NCBI GenBank assembly: GCA_949752795.1
Contig: OX457056.1
Location: 89,736,942 to 89,800,941, forward strand
Direction: 5' to 3'
Length of the DNA: 64,000 bases
From: Hyperoodon ampullatus
Lineage: Eukaryota > Chordata > Mammalia > Artiodactyla > Ziphiidae
Shown here piece after piece: positions 37,152 to 48,692 of the stretch. Positions within the stretch are counted from its first letter, which is position 1. Every line of letters begins with the position of its first letter. A program made the position numbers and the translations under genes. The notes under the pieces are model-generated. The model saw only the letters and a program-made list of their open reading frames with translations. It searched no databases and was not told where the DNA came from.

Positions 37152-37310
37152 CCCTGCGCGTACCGGGGCTGGGTCACATGACCACTCCTGGCTTCTCCTT
37201 TGAGGCCGCGGCTCGCTCACGTGACTCTACCCAGCTGGTCGGGGTGGGCGGGGCGGGCCTGGAGCCGCTGGAGCCCTTGTGCGCTTGCGCAGAGGTGGAG
37301 GCCTCGTTTT
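36780..37310 (-). promoter_or_regulatory. COMMD8: COMMD8 CpG-island promoter and 5' UTR
   Basis: The GC- and CpG-dense block contains the first exon. Upstream of the ATG (higher coordinates) are an E-box GTCACATGAC at 37,173-37,182 and a palindromic TCACGTGA at 37,217-37,224 (core of MiT/TFE CLEAR and USF sites). Sp1-type GGGCGGGGCGGG lies near 37,246-37,257 and NRF1-like GCGCTTGCGC at 37,281-37,290. No TATA box is seen. Binding is inferred from motif alone. Confidence 0.85.
37086..37151 (-). CDS. COMMD8: COMMD8 coding exon 1
   Basis: 22 codons from the ATG at 37,151 to CTGCAG before the donor GTAAGG. The start context is CAGGGATGG. In-frame upstream codons lack an ATG as far as the CACGTG motif. 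Confidence 0.95.
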
Positions 37311-39430
37311 CCCTAGAAGTGAGGAAAATACTTTCTGCCCGTTGCGATATTGAAACGTTGGTTACACACCCTTATGGTATTACATGGAAGGCATATTCGC
37401 GAAACTCTCAAAGCAGTTGGCAACTTTGTTCAGAGTTTTATTAAACTTTCTCTGTACACTTAGAGTTATGGTTATCTTTCATTTCGGGGATTACAGGTGA
37501 CTTTGATTCCCTTTTAGTTTTTCTAAATTTACTATTCAAAGTTTTAGTTTTAAATGATTTTATTTAAAATGCTAGATTATGATTCCATCTAGTCCCTTTA
37601 ATTTTGGCTTGAAAATTAGCCAAATCTTACCTGAACTCATCCCCTTCTTTCAACATCTTGCTAAATGCAAGCAATAACAACTGATATATGCTGATAATAA
37701 TCTGTCTTCCAATCCCATTGCCTAGAACTACAGCCTCAGCTGGCGCAGATTCTGCCTTCCAAATTGTCAAAGGCAGTGCATAACATGAATCCCAGCTTTC
37801 TGGCCTGCTGCCATACACTAAATCAACTACATATTTTAGGTTATGTTACAGTACCTCCCACTCATACCAATTTCTGCATTGGTCAGAGTAGGTTGACTAA
37901 CAAAACAACACCAAAATTTTAGTAGCTTAACATAATATGTATTTATTTTTTCATTATATGTATGTCAGTTTAATGCAAGTATAGGTGGTTAGGTGGCTCT
38001 TTTATTCTCCAAGACCTCAGAGTTCTGTCTGTTCAGTCACTGGGGAAAGAGCATATGAAAGATCATAAAAGAGATTTTTATGTGCCAAATCTAGAAATGG
38101 GGAACATCATTTCTACCTGTTTCCATCAGCCAGAACCCAGTTTGATGGTAGCAACTAACTGTAAGGGAATCTGGAAAATACAGTTTAGCTGTGTGCCCAA
38201 GAAGGAAAAGAAACAGTTTGGTAAACACACAGTTTATGTCTGCCACAATCATACTGTTCAAAAGACAACTGAGAATTTCTAATACGAGGTATATCAACAC
38301 TGTTAACAATCATTCTCTTTCACATTTTCATGTGGAACAATCATGCTTGATAGCTTATTGTTAAAGTAAAATATTAAACCAGGCTCCGGCTAACATCTTG
38401 TACCTGCCTCAAATTAGTATTGATTCAGGTTCATATTAAGAGGACGGGCTGAGAGGTTAATAATTCAATCAACCCCTTTTTGTGTTATTGCCTCAATCAG
38501 GTTAGATTAAAATCTGTGATTCTAGAAGTTATATCTGAGAGAAATCAAGAGGGTGAAACTGGCTGCTTAGGTAAAACTCTGGGCTATACTAATTTAGAAT
38601 TATTACAAGAAAAGGTCCAGTCTTCAGTTTTTTATGTCCCCAGACTCTATTTTGTCATTTCACTGAAGATATTGACTCACCCTAACTGAACTCTCTTACC
38701 AGAATATTACACAATAGGAATTGCTTCTCCTTAGTGTATTCTCTCTTGAAGAAAAAGCTGTTTCTTTGAGTCTCCTTTTCGTTAAATGCCATACCCTTAT
38801 AATTGCTTCTTATACACTCTTGACCAAGATTTAGGAAATATTCTGTTCTTGAGGGTTACTCCGGGAATTTCTATCCCCCATCTTTGTGGGTCAAGTCTTA
38901 CTAGTAAGTTTTCAAACGATAACTTTCTTTTGTCCCTAAATTCTGGGCTCCCTATTTTCACCCACGAAGTGACGTTAGCTTCAGTAATTACAATTTCTGA
39001 CAAATGTTTGAGAAATCCAGAAAAGCTATTAACTCATTATTCAGAGTTGAAGGCATCCGTTAAGAAAAGAAATTGTCTGTAGTTTTCCACATCTGTTTCT
39101 CAGTTCAAACCTGCTTTTCAGGTTAACCTACAACTTGAAGTTGACTAATTTGTTCACCTTAATTAGAGACGTTGCAATATAGATGCTTAGTGATTTGCTT
39201 TGCAATCTATGTAAAATTATTCCTTTTCATAAATTGCTGAGAGCAAAGAGTCTTCAAGTTTAAATGAGTTTAATTACTATCCTATAACCATACAGGAAAT
39301 GTTGAAATGTTACATTGGCATTGGTTCTGTTAAATTGAAACAAGTTATGGATAGTTAATTTGTAAAGACCTGGAAGATACCGAGTTTTATTTTGTCTGTA
39401 TAAACTCAGATTTGGCTGCCTAGGAAATAT
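37311..39430. other. COMMD8-ATP10D intergenic DNA, unassigned
   Basis: No gene is recognised. A segment near 37,890-38,130 resembles an ancient repeat (AGTAGCTTAACATAATATG). 38,480-39,082 carries two moderate + strand open frames (69 and 98 codons) without a family match. Confidence 0.5.
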
Positions 39431-39612
39431 CTTTTTTTAACAATTTATTTTTATTTGTTTATATATTTATTTGGTTGTGCTGGGTTTTAGTTGTGGCATG
39501 AGAACTCTTAGTTGTGGCATGCAAGTCAGATCTAGATCCCTGACCAAGGATCAAACCTGGCCTCCCTGTATAGGGAGCTCAGAGTCTTTACCACTAGCCA
39601 CCAGGGAAGTCC
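39431..39612 (-). repeat. Older tRNA-derived SINE, reverse orientation
   Basis: The reversed head CACCAGGGAAGTCCC and TTTAGTTGTGGCATGAGAAC identify an older relative of the CHR SINEs with an ATTTATTTTTATTTG tail. The sequence is clearly more diverged than the young copies. Confidence 0.85.
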
Positions 39613-40155
39613 CTAGGCAACGTTTCTTATAAGTCAACTGGATAAATGTCTTTTCATTCTGGTGAATGAACTTAATAAATGGAAGGCCTTTGTCTTTCTT
39701 TTCGACCATTATAGATAATTAAGAAATGCTTTTAACACTTCCTTATAACATATTTTCTTTATCAAAAAAAAACCTTGTAGCTAAAGCCATCTGAGTTCTC
39801 CATTACAGTGATCTTTGAAACAGACATTTTGATTTAAAAAGGATGATAAAGACTTCACATAACTTCACATAAAGACTTATTCCAGTGTAGCAGTAAAGAA
39901 TACAGTGTACTAAAAGCTCGAAATTCTTCTGTTAAAGTTAAATACTTGAGTGAACTGCAATTTTGGAATTTAGAGTAATGCATTGTAGTCCACACTCTGT
40001 CCTCAGGGGTTTGCAGTCTTTGAATGGCATATCAAGTGCTCTGTTAGTCTTTCTGATGACTGTTCTGTGTCTGCAAGACCTCCCTCTTCTGGGTTGCCAC
40101 CTCTTTTAATCACTGTACTGAAAGCCTCCACATCTGTGAGCTGTTAGGATTTTAG

Positions 40156-40208
40156 GCAGTGGTTCTTAATCAAGATAGCTCATTAGAGTCACCCCAGAGA
40201 ATGTTTGA
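40156..40208 (+). repeat. MER5A-like DNA transposon, left part
   Basis: CAGTGGTTCTTAATCAAGAT and CATTAGAGTCACC match the terminus of MER5A (hAT-Charlie). A possible right part lies at 40,430-40,500, beyond an L1 fragment. Confidence 0.6.
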
Positions 40209-40224
40209 GTGATTGATTTTTCAC

Positions 40225-40410
40225 TTTAAATATGCTATACTTTTGTTTTTTAAATAGCTTTGTCATTTACATACCATAAAACCCTGCCATTTAAAGTACA
40301 GTTTGGTGGGGTTTACTAAATTTATCCAGTTCTTCAATCATCACCACATTTTAGTGTGAGAACATTACCATGCCCCCCCCAAAATGTCTCTTTGTGCCTG
40401 TTTGTAGATA
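40225..40410 (-). repeat. Old L1 3' UTR fragment
   Basis: AAATAGCTTTGTCATTTACA, CCATTTAAAGTACAGTTTGG and TTCTTCAATCATCACCACAT are the reversed mammalian L1 3' UTR. Confidence 0.7.
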
Positions 40411-40429
40411 ATCATGTGCAGGCTTCCAA

Positions 40430-40500
40430 AAGAAAATAATAGCCAGAGATCACCCCCCAGACCAATAGCATCCGAATCTCTTAGTAGGTAAAATAAGGTA
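40430..40500 (+). repeat. MER5A-like transposon, right part
   Basis: CCCCAGACCAATAGCATCCG followed by AATCTCTTAGTAGG matches the centre of MER5A. It may belong with 40,156-40,208, split by the L1. Confidence 0.5.
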
Positions 40501-40884
40501 CTGGTGGGGTTTTTTGATCCCTCTGGTTTTATTCTATTGTTTACTTTGCCTAGAATCTTCTCTCCATCCACCCTCAGCTCTCTCCATGCATATTTAGTAG
40601 ACCTAGTGAATTCAGACACCTTCCCCAGAGAATTTTAATTGCTGCCTCACCTGTGTTTCCATAACTCTTTTAACGAACTTCTATTAGAGTCTTTATTGCA
40701 TTGCATTGCAGCTGTTTGTTTACAGGCTGCTTCTCCCATTGTTCTGAGAGCTCCTTGAAAAGCAGAGGCATGACACATTCATTTTCATATTCTAGACAGT
40801 GTCTGGCATGAAGCAGACTCCCCATAAGTGTTTGTTGAATTCAGAAATAGAAGAGGTGATTAAAAAACTATGAAAAGCTTAGAC

Positions 40885-41075
40885 AGTGATTCAAGTGAAC
40901 CTTGACTACAAATTAGAATCAACTGTGGAGAAATCCCTACGACCAGATCTCACCCAGACCGATTAAGTCTGAATCTCTAGCCAGGGAACTGCTCGGTTCC
41001 CTCAGCAGTATTTTTTTTTTTAACCTCCCCATGTGATTCTCCTAATGTGTAGCTGAAGTAGAGAGCCATGAGGTT
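40885..41075 (+). repeat. MER5A-like DNA transposon
   Basis: A near full-length non-autonomous hAT: ACAAATTAGAATCAACTGTG, CACCCAGACCGATTAAGTCT, GAATCTCTAGCCAGGGAAC, then reversed-end ATGTGATTCTCCTAATGTG. Confidence 0.75.
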
Positions 41076-41357
41076 AAAGCCTTAAAGGATAGTCCAAAAT
41101 TACCTCCTTGACCAAAATAGCTCTGCCTCATTGCCTGAAATATTTAAATTTGCTGTTACTTTACCTAAAGAGAGCTAAGAAACACAGGTGGATTAATAGA
41201 TATCTGTTTAAAATATATATAAGCCCCTAGCACGCCCAAGAAAGAACGCTGGGATTCATATAGTATAAATTACTGAAGTCTGATTACTCTCTTCCTGACA
41301 TCTCACTTGAAGAACCATTATGAAATAGGAGACTTAACTTGGGTAGAAAATTGAAAA

Positions 41358-42305
41358 TGTCAAAGCAAAAACTGCACTGAACAGTGTCAAACAGGCAAGC
41401 AAGACTTTATTCAAGGCTCTCATAGTAAGAATGAGAGAGAGAACAGAACTCACCCTCACTGAAACAAAGGGCAGGAGGATTTTTAAGTAGTAATATGTGA
41501 GTGAGAACACACGACATCCGTATTTGCTAACTTGCTTTACTCAAAGGAGCAGTAAACTTTCTCGTATCTTTGTGACAAGAGGCAGTTTTACAACTTGGAA
41601 CAAGGCACCCACCAAAATTAGGCTCCTACCCTTCCACAGAGGCTGAGGGATAGGGGTGCAGTCTCTTTTGATGTTACATCTCAGAGAGATGGCTCTAAAG
41701 CTCTTGAGAAAGATATTCTTAAACTGTAAAACTGGCAGAGACCTTTTTTTGAAGATTGACATCTCAAAGGGGAGAGAAAGTAATTATAATTACAAGTTTT
41801 ATAAAGAAAATGTTCTCTGAAAGTGGAATTCAGGGGTTTAGTCAGGAGGAAGCGTCTCTAAAATTTAGCCAAGCTGGGAAACTTTAAGGCAGTCTTGGTC
41901 AAAAGACAGATCATTTTGAAACATGAAGAGTGAGAAGTAAGCCCAGAAAGATTGCCCATGAAATGCCTCAACAAAGAGTTTTCAGCAGCAAAGTTTAGCA
42001 TGAGGGTATTGGATAATTGGGAGAACCAAAAAGAAAAGCTAGAAAAGGAGTTAGGGAATTTTTGGAAACAAAATGTTTTGCAGTTTTCCCCTCCATAGCG
42101 TGGTTGATATCCAGCAGATGAAAAAGGAAATTCTTCCTTCATCACCTTCTTCTTCCTGAAGGGACTCTCAGGTTTACATTCCACCTACCTTTCAGCTATG
42201 CAGGAAAATACCCATAGCTGCAATCACCAACTAGCCTGAAAAGGTCATTCTAGCTGGTTAATTGGTTTACTGGGTGAGGTCCACTCAAATGTAGTGTCAG
42301 TCCCC
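41358..42305 (-). repeat. Possible ancient retroviral LTR, unassigned
   Basis: On the - strand the segment ends GAATAAAGTCTTGCTTGCC, then a TTTTGCTTTGACA terminus, the layout of an LTR R-U5 region with a poly(A) signal. The opposite boundary is not resolved and no coding retroviral DNA adjoins it. Annotation only; family unknown. Confidence 0.35.
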
Positions 42306-42315
42306 ATACTCTCTT

Positions 42316-42522
42316 TTTTTTTTTTTTTTTTTTGCGGTACGCGGACCTCTCACTGTTGTGGCCTCTCCCATTGTGGAGCACAGGCTCCGGATGCGCAGGC
42401 CCAGTGGCCATGGCTCACGGGCCCAGCTGCTCCACGGCATGTGGGATCTTCCCGGACTGGGGCACGAACCCACGTCCCCTGCATCGGCAGGCGGGCTCTC
42501 AACCACTGCGCCCCCATGGAAG
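42316..42522 (-). repeat. CHR-type SINE, full length
   Basis: Reversed element with a T18-20 tail. The target-site duplication CCCCATACTCTCTT is present on both sides. Confidence 0.95.
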
Positions 42523-43022
42523 CCCCATACTCTCTTATTACATTATTTCCAAGCTTGGTTTAACAATAAGAGGAAGCCATAGGGAAGTTTGCCCTGCACT
42601 AGTTCCAACAGTGTGTGTTGCAACTTGTTGGGGAGACTACTTTTGGTTTTATCCCCAAATCACTGGAGCTTTGTTTTTGTTTTTTGTAGGTTCTGATTTT
42701 TTTCCACCTTCTATCCCCCTGCTTCTCCTTCCTCATGGCTCCCATTACAGATACACACTCTTTTCTGCCTGAGTGTGTCAGTTTTTAACCTTTAGTCAGC
42801 TTAACTCAGCATTCCCCAAACTCAGTTCTATGTCTTCAGGTGTATATTTTTTTTCTGCCAATTTACTATTCTTTTCATTGGCACTTAAAGGTATTTTCTC
42901 ATTTTAGTTAAAACTAAATTTAGTTAACTAAGAAAAACACTGTATTTTTGTGTTTCTTCCTGGGAAAATTAGATTATTTTTAACATATTTTTGAAACTCA
43001 AGGAATTACAATGCAGTAGGGG

Positions 43023-43030
<8 letters not shown>

Positions 43031-43067
<37 letters not shown>

Positions 43068-43153
43068 TTTTTAAATCCTCCCGGACCGGGGCACGAACCC
43101 GTATCCCCTGCATCGGCAGGCGGACTCTCAACCACTGCGCCACCAGGGAGGCC
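43031..43153 (-). repeat. Head-only CHR-type SINE
   Basis: Only the tRNA-like head is present (reversed: GGCCTCCCTGGTGGCGCAGT through CCGGTCCGGGAGGAT), joined directly to TTTAAAAAATAAAA and an A40 tract. The central and 3' SINE parts are missing, yet the target-site duplication TAGGGGAGATTTTTT is intact. Confidence 0.9.
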
Positions 43154-43164
43154 CTAGGGGAGAT

Positions 43165-43690
43165 TTTTTTTAATTTATTTAATGAACCAATTATCACAAT
43201 GAGGGTTCCATATTGTAGCATTTCATCAATAGAGGAATTATAAATTAAATAACGTACAGTCATATAACAGAAAGCTGTATGCACTTAAAAGAAAGGAACT
43301 TATTTACTACATCAGTGAGAATAGATCTAGATTTTAAAAATACGCTCAGTTAAAAAAAGATGTGGAACTTGCTGACATACCACATAACTGTCATGAATAC
43401 TAGTTAAAATACAAAAAAAAAGTAGCATATATTACATATATATCTGTTTAAGGATCTGGAAGGTTACACAACATATACATGTAGGTTCTGGAAATTAGGC
43501 TTGGAGTAATGTTTAAGGTAAGGGGACTTTAGTGATAGCTATAAAAAGAAATGAGATTGAAAGCACATAATCCAAAATGGTAGCTGTAATTCTTTCTGAA
43601 AAGTAGGATAGTGTAAATTTGTTTTATAATCTTTATACTTTTCTAGATCACTTAAATTTACAAAAAGAAAACAAAATGAAAGCAAAGATT
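43165..43690 (+). repeat. Old L1 3' fragment
   Basis: Diverged L1M 3' features: AGATGTGGAACTTGCTGACA, GGATCTGGAAGGTTACACAA and TTATACTTTTCTAG before an A-rich end. From 43,690 to 45,505 I identified no gene or clear repeat. Confidence 0.5.
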
Positions 43691-45505
43691 ACATGATAGA
43701 TCTAAGCCAGGAGTTCAGAAGAAGGGAAATGCACCATCTAGCTGACCAGAGACATTCTGGTAAAGGAATAAGTAGAATTTGGAAGATGGATTGAATATCC
43801 ACAGGCAGAAATGGATGAACACAGCAATCTGGTTGCAAGGAATTATACAAACCAAAAAGGCAGATAATAGAAGGCAATGTCAGTCTATATCCAAAAATTA
43901 GTAAATTTTTAAATCAAAATTTGATGCCAGGAATAAAGAAATTTCTAGTAGAGTATTATGAGGAATATTCAGGTCCAGAGTGAAGCAGATAGTTTTTATA
44001 AGGTAGCCCTTCTCTTAACACTGTGGCTAAATTATAGAGCAGAGCAAGAGGAAACAAGAACTTGGTCAGATAATTAGTGTTGAAGCCAAACTAACATTAG
44101 AAGGCGTCTAATTCATCTTCCTCTTACAGAAGAAAAAACGGAGGCCCTCAAAAGTTCAAATCACCAGTGGTCCAGCCCCAAACAGACTAACTATAACATC
44201 AACATCATTAGAACACAATTCAGTAAGGCTAATCACGTCTTGACTTTCTTTGACGGTAAAGCAGAGTTATCCACTTGACTTGCTGGAATGTGAGGAGAAT
44301 GATAAGTAATTGTAGTGTATGCTCTAGACAGTAAGTTTTAAAAATTTATGGATAAAACAGACACTTTCACAAATTCATTTTTGTTAAATTCATTTTCTTC
44401 TAATCTATTTTTATGCAAAGAAAGATTTTTCTAAAATCCAAAGAGATTCTAGCATAGATTAAACAATGTAAATTGAGAGTATATAAAAGGGTAACAGAAC
44501 TCAGTCTTAGCATTTATAAAAGCTGGTTTAATGGAACGTACACTCACACAATATTTTAAAGAATTCTTACAAAAGCCCTATGCCAATGACAGCAAATGGA
44601 TTTTATGTAAACAGTAATACAGTAACCTATGGAGGGACCATGTGAAGGATCGCTCAGAACCTAGCGGGCCTGAAGAGCACACTGCACATCATTAGTGCCT
44701 TCTTTTAAGAAAAGAAACATTAAAAAATCTGATATTGTAATAGGATTCATTACCAGGCTCCTTTAGTAATGAACTTCTCTAGGGCATTTGAAATAAAATT
44801 GGACTTATGGAAATTCAATAAACACACCATTTTTAAGAAACATCATTTTGATAGAGAAATATTTGTCTTGCTCTGCACTCACTGTGGGTTCAGTAAATGT
44901 GTCTCCTCAATGACAGATGGTCCAAATTAGTCTAAACATTAAACATTATACCCTGGGTGGACTTAAGCAATAACCATTTTCAGAGGAGTCATCAATGCCA
45001 GCATGTGCCAACAGAAGCAGTCTCAGGCACAGCAAGGATGCGAGCCCCTTGGGGGTCTAGCCAGCCTTCTTTTCTGCCTCTGAATTCTGCCTGTCTGATC
45101 CAGGAAGGCAATTGTTAGGATACTTTTTAGATTCTTCCCTTCAGGTTTCAACTAATACTTCAGCGGATGCCCTGAACTTCCAATTGGGAGCTTATTAACA
45201 ACCTTTGGAATCAATTGGAGATAAAATGTGAACCAGGATACCTTGCCCTTCTGTTTTGATAGTTTAAATATTTGGTCCCCTTGCATTCCACAAGGCCCTT
45301 GTTTTGCATATCTTTTTCTTTAAAGTCTATTTTCTTATTTTTTGCTCACAGGGGCTTTCACAACTGTCTTGGCCAATCTTGGGATCTTGTATTCCAAATT
45401 GTAACCTCAGCGTCCAAGACAAAGGAAGACATTGACTTTGTTTTCATTTGTAATGTATATTTACAGTTTAAAAGCCATAATAAAAGGAAGACCCTCGTAC
45501 CGACC

Positions 45506-45941
45506 TGTGATGGTTAATTTTATGTGTCAACATGGCCAGGCCACAGTATCTAGATATTTGGTCAAACGTTATTCTAGGTGTTTCTGCCAAGGTTATTTTT
45601 TAGATGAGATTAACTTTAAATCAGCTGATTTTGAGTAAAGCAAATTAACCCCCATAGTGTGGGTGGGCCTCATTCAATCAGTTGAAAGCCTTAATAGAAA
45701 AAGACTGGCCTCCCTCAGGAGTGAGAGAGTTCCGGAGGCAGACTGCCTTTGGACTCAAGCTGCACCCTCCACTCTTCCCTGCGTCTCCAGCCTGCCGACC
45801 TACTTTGTAGATTTTGGATTTACCAGACCCCAAAATCATGTAAGCCAACTCCTTAAAAATCTTTCAGTCTCTCTCTTTCTTTCTTATTTACTTATATATA
45901 TTGTATTGGTTCTGTTTCTCCGAAGAATCCTGACTAATATA
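45506..45941 (+). repeat. MLT2-type solitary LTR (ERVL)
   Basis: The LTR begins TGTGATGGTTAATTTTATGT and contains GTGGGTGGGCCTCATTCAAT and CCTTTGGACTCAAGCTGCA. It ends TTCTCCGAAGAATCCTGACT AATAT. Flanking CGACC and CCACC may be a mutated 5-bp target duplication. No internal viral genes are present. Confidence 0.85.
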
Positions 45942-46186
45942 CCACCACTGAGTTTAAGAAACAATAGAACATCCTCAGTACATTTGAAGTCCACTGTGTG
46001 CCTCACCCAACCCCCATACTATTGACTTTCTCTTGTGATTTTTTGGTAATGGAGATACTTGATGAGCAAAATCACTCAAGGAAGAGATTTGGTATTTCAT
46101 TCAATAGATGGTAGGAAATACACTCATTCAGTGTGGAAACTTGCACTAGGCTTAATGAAGGACCTAAGTAATGATAATCACTTTTT

Positions 46187-46826
46187 GTTTGTTTAAGCTT
46201 TTTATTTTTTTCATTTTTATTTTATATTGGAGTATCATTGATTAACAATCTTGTGTTTCAGGTGTACAAAGTGATTCAGTTATACATATGCAAGCATCTA
46301 TTCTTTTCAAATTCTTTTCCCATTTAGGTTATTACAGAGTATTGAGCAGAGTACCCTGTGGTATACCATAGGTCCTTGTTGGTTATTTATTTTAAATATA
46401 GCAATGTACGTGTGTCAATCCCAAACTCCCAATCTATCCCTTCCTCCACACTTCCCCCGCCGAAACAAACCATAAGTTCATTCTCTAAGTCTGTGAGTCT
46501 GTTTCTGCTTTGTAAAATAAGTTCATTTGTATCATTTTCTTTTAGATTCTGCATATGAGTGATGATATATGATATTTGTCTTTCTCTGTCTGGATTACTT
46601 CACTTAGTATGATAATCTCCACATCCATCCATGTTTCTGCAAATGGCATTATTTCATTCGTTTTAATGGTTGAGTAATATTTCATTGTATGTATATGTAC
46701 TACATCTTCTTTATCCATTCATCTGTTGATGGACATTTAGGTTGCTTCCATGTCTTGGCTATTGTAAACAGCTCTGTGACGAACACTGGGGTGCATGTAT
46801 CCTTGAGAACCATGTTTTTCTCCTGA
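46187..46826 (-). repeat. 5'-truncated L1 3' end
   Basis: Reversed L1 3' UTR and ORF2 end (GGTTGCTTCCATGTCTTGGC, TTCTTTATCCATTCATCTGT). Flanks TGATAATCACTTTTT and TGATAATGTCACTTTTT are a target-site duplication with a small indel. Confidence 0.92.
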
Positions 46827-47089
46827 TGATAATGTCACTTTTTATCACCATTTAAGTCATACATTATCTGTCAGACGGAAAATCAGCTAGGATTCTGCTA
46901 GTCAGCCTGCCCACGTTGGGGGTTTTCCCAAGACCCTCTGACCCCATTACTCAGAGCAATATCATTCCTGCAGGCCACACAATCTCAATTGTCAGCTGGG
47001 GCTCTGCTCCTACTCATTTTTCTTATGACAGGGAAGATATGACCATGCAGAGACTCTTGAATGCATCATTTCCTTTCCACACCACTGCC

Positions 47090-47530
47090 ACTTCCTTGTT
47101 TCAGGCCTTCATTTCATCTCTCTCACACTGCGGCTTCTGTCCTACCCATCACTTTTAGATCAGTTTATTACAGCACAGGTCTGACCACAACACTCCTTTA
47201 TCTTGAAACCTTCTCAGTGGAGTCCTAATTCTCTTTCTCTCCTTCTCTGCTATGCACTGGTGATGTAAAAACTAAAAAAAAAAATGTCTCAAATGTGCCA
47301 TATACACCAAAGTCTTTGTGTTTTTCCTCTTATTTGTGGTTTTGTATTTTGCCAGAGACCTTTATTTTTCCATGAGGGCATTCCTACTCATAAGACCCAT
47401 TCCAATGACATCTTATATAAAACTTTTGCTATTTCCCTATCTTTTACACTCCCATAACACCTGAGTCATATCTCCATTATAAACACTTTTATTCTATTAG
47501 CACTTTACAAATTGGTATTAAGGTTCTGTG
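47090..47530 (+). repeat. L2-like LINE fragment
   Basis: ACAGCACAGGTCTGACCACA, TTGAAACCTTCTCAGTGGA, GAGGGCATTCCTACTC and a closing AGCACTTTACAAATTG match L2 order at high divergence. Confidence 0.55.
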
Positions 47531-48111
47531 GTGGTATTTAAAGGGAGAAGGTAGAAGATGATTCTAAATGAAAAACATCATGCTCTACTTAGAATCATCC
47601 AGCCCTTACAAGGATTGTTTTTTGCTGGGCCAATCAAATGGGCCTGGAATTTTCTTTTAGAATGATTAAGTCCCAAGAGGTTCCTGGGTCTCGTTCTAAT
47701 CAGCTTCTGGTGTGCTGCCCCACTAGTTTGCCAGAGCTACCTCAGCATGACTGAACCCCAGCTGTGGACACCTCAAAGCCTGATAGGGAAATGGGAAGGA
47801 AAAATAAAAGCAGCAGGGGTAGAAAGAAGGGGACACAGTATTGGAGGTACCAAGATGACATTGCTATCAGGAGGAAATGGTTGGCTGACAACTGGAAATG
47901 CACATGTAAAGCTCAGTAGAGGGCAAAAGAAGTCTGGAAGGTCCTCAGCCTAGATACCAAAACTAAACCCATGAAAATGAATGAGATTACCAGGGTAGTC
48001 CTTAGAAAGATCACTGACATCTAAGGTAAAGAAAAAAGCTAAATGAACCAGATGAGAGTCTTTAAATTTTTTTCTTTTTAATTAAAAAAAAAAAAAAAAA
48101 AAAAAAACCTT

Positions 48112-48301
48112 TTTTGCGGTACGTGGGCCTCTCACTGCTGTGGCCTCTCCCGTTGCGGAGCTCCAGACGCGCAGGCTCAGCGACCATGGCTCACGGGCCC
48201 AGCCGCTCCGCGGCATGTGGGATCTTCCCTGACCAGGGCACGAACCCGCGTCCCCTGGATCGGCAGGTGGACTCTCAACCACTGTGCCACCAGGGAAGCC
48301 C
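48112..48301 (-). repeat. CHR-type SINE with a 6-bp internal deletion
   Basis: Reversed element. GGAGCTCCAGACG replaces the usual GGAGCACAGGCTCCGGACG, a 6-base loss. The tail is only about six T. The flanks AAACCTTTTTT are duplicated. The A24 tract just before it (48,084-48,107) is outside the element. Confidence 0.92.
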
Positions 48302-48596
48302 CCAAACCTTTTTTTAAAGAAAAGAGCCAGAAACTCCTCAAGGGAGGAGTTCCACATAATGTGGAATGGTTATCAAAGTTAGTTGTGACAATGGAGAATG
48401 TGAGAAAGACACTGAATTTGACAATTGGAATTGTGAACTTTGATAAGTTTCAGGGGAGAAAAAAAGAAACCAGACCACAGGGACTTAAGGAGTTAGCAAG
48501 TCTTTAAGACATGTTCCAGTGATGAACATATAATGTAAGGAGAGAGAGAAAATCATAGTTTGATCTGAAGAGATAGCAAGATCAAGAGAAGGATTT

Positions 48597-48692
48597 CTCT
48601 TTTTTTCTTCTTTCTTTTCATAAACTTCTTTCCTTCTCTCCCTCCTTTCTTTTTTTTTTCTTTTTCCTCCTCCTCCTCCTCCTTCCTCTTAG
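48597..48692 (+). repeat. Polypyrimidine tract with (TCC)n
   Basis: Nearly continuous C/T over about 95 bases, interrupted by CATAAAC and ending in CCTCCTCCTCCTCC. Mirror-like pyrimidine tracts of this kind can form triplex DNA. Confidence 0.85.

Noticed and set aside
36777..37203. Open frames of 103-143 codons on both strands in the COMMD8 CpG island
   Set aside because: Stop codons are rare in GC-rich DNA. The 143-codon - frame starts at GTG and reads past the COMMD8 exon 1 donor into the intron.
45657..46025. 122-codon + frame
   Set aside because: Most of it lies in the MLT2-type LTR, which is non-coding.
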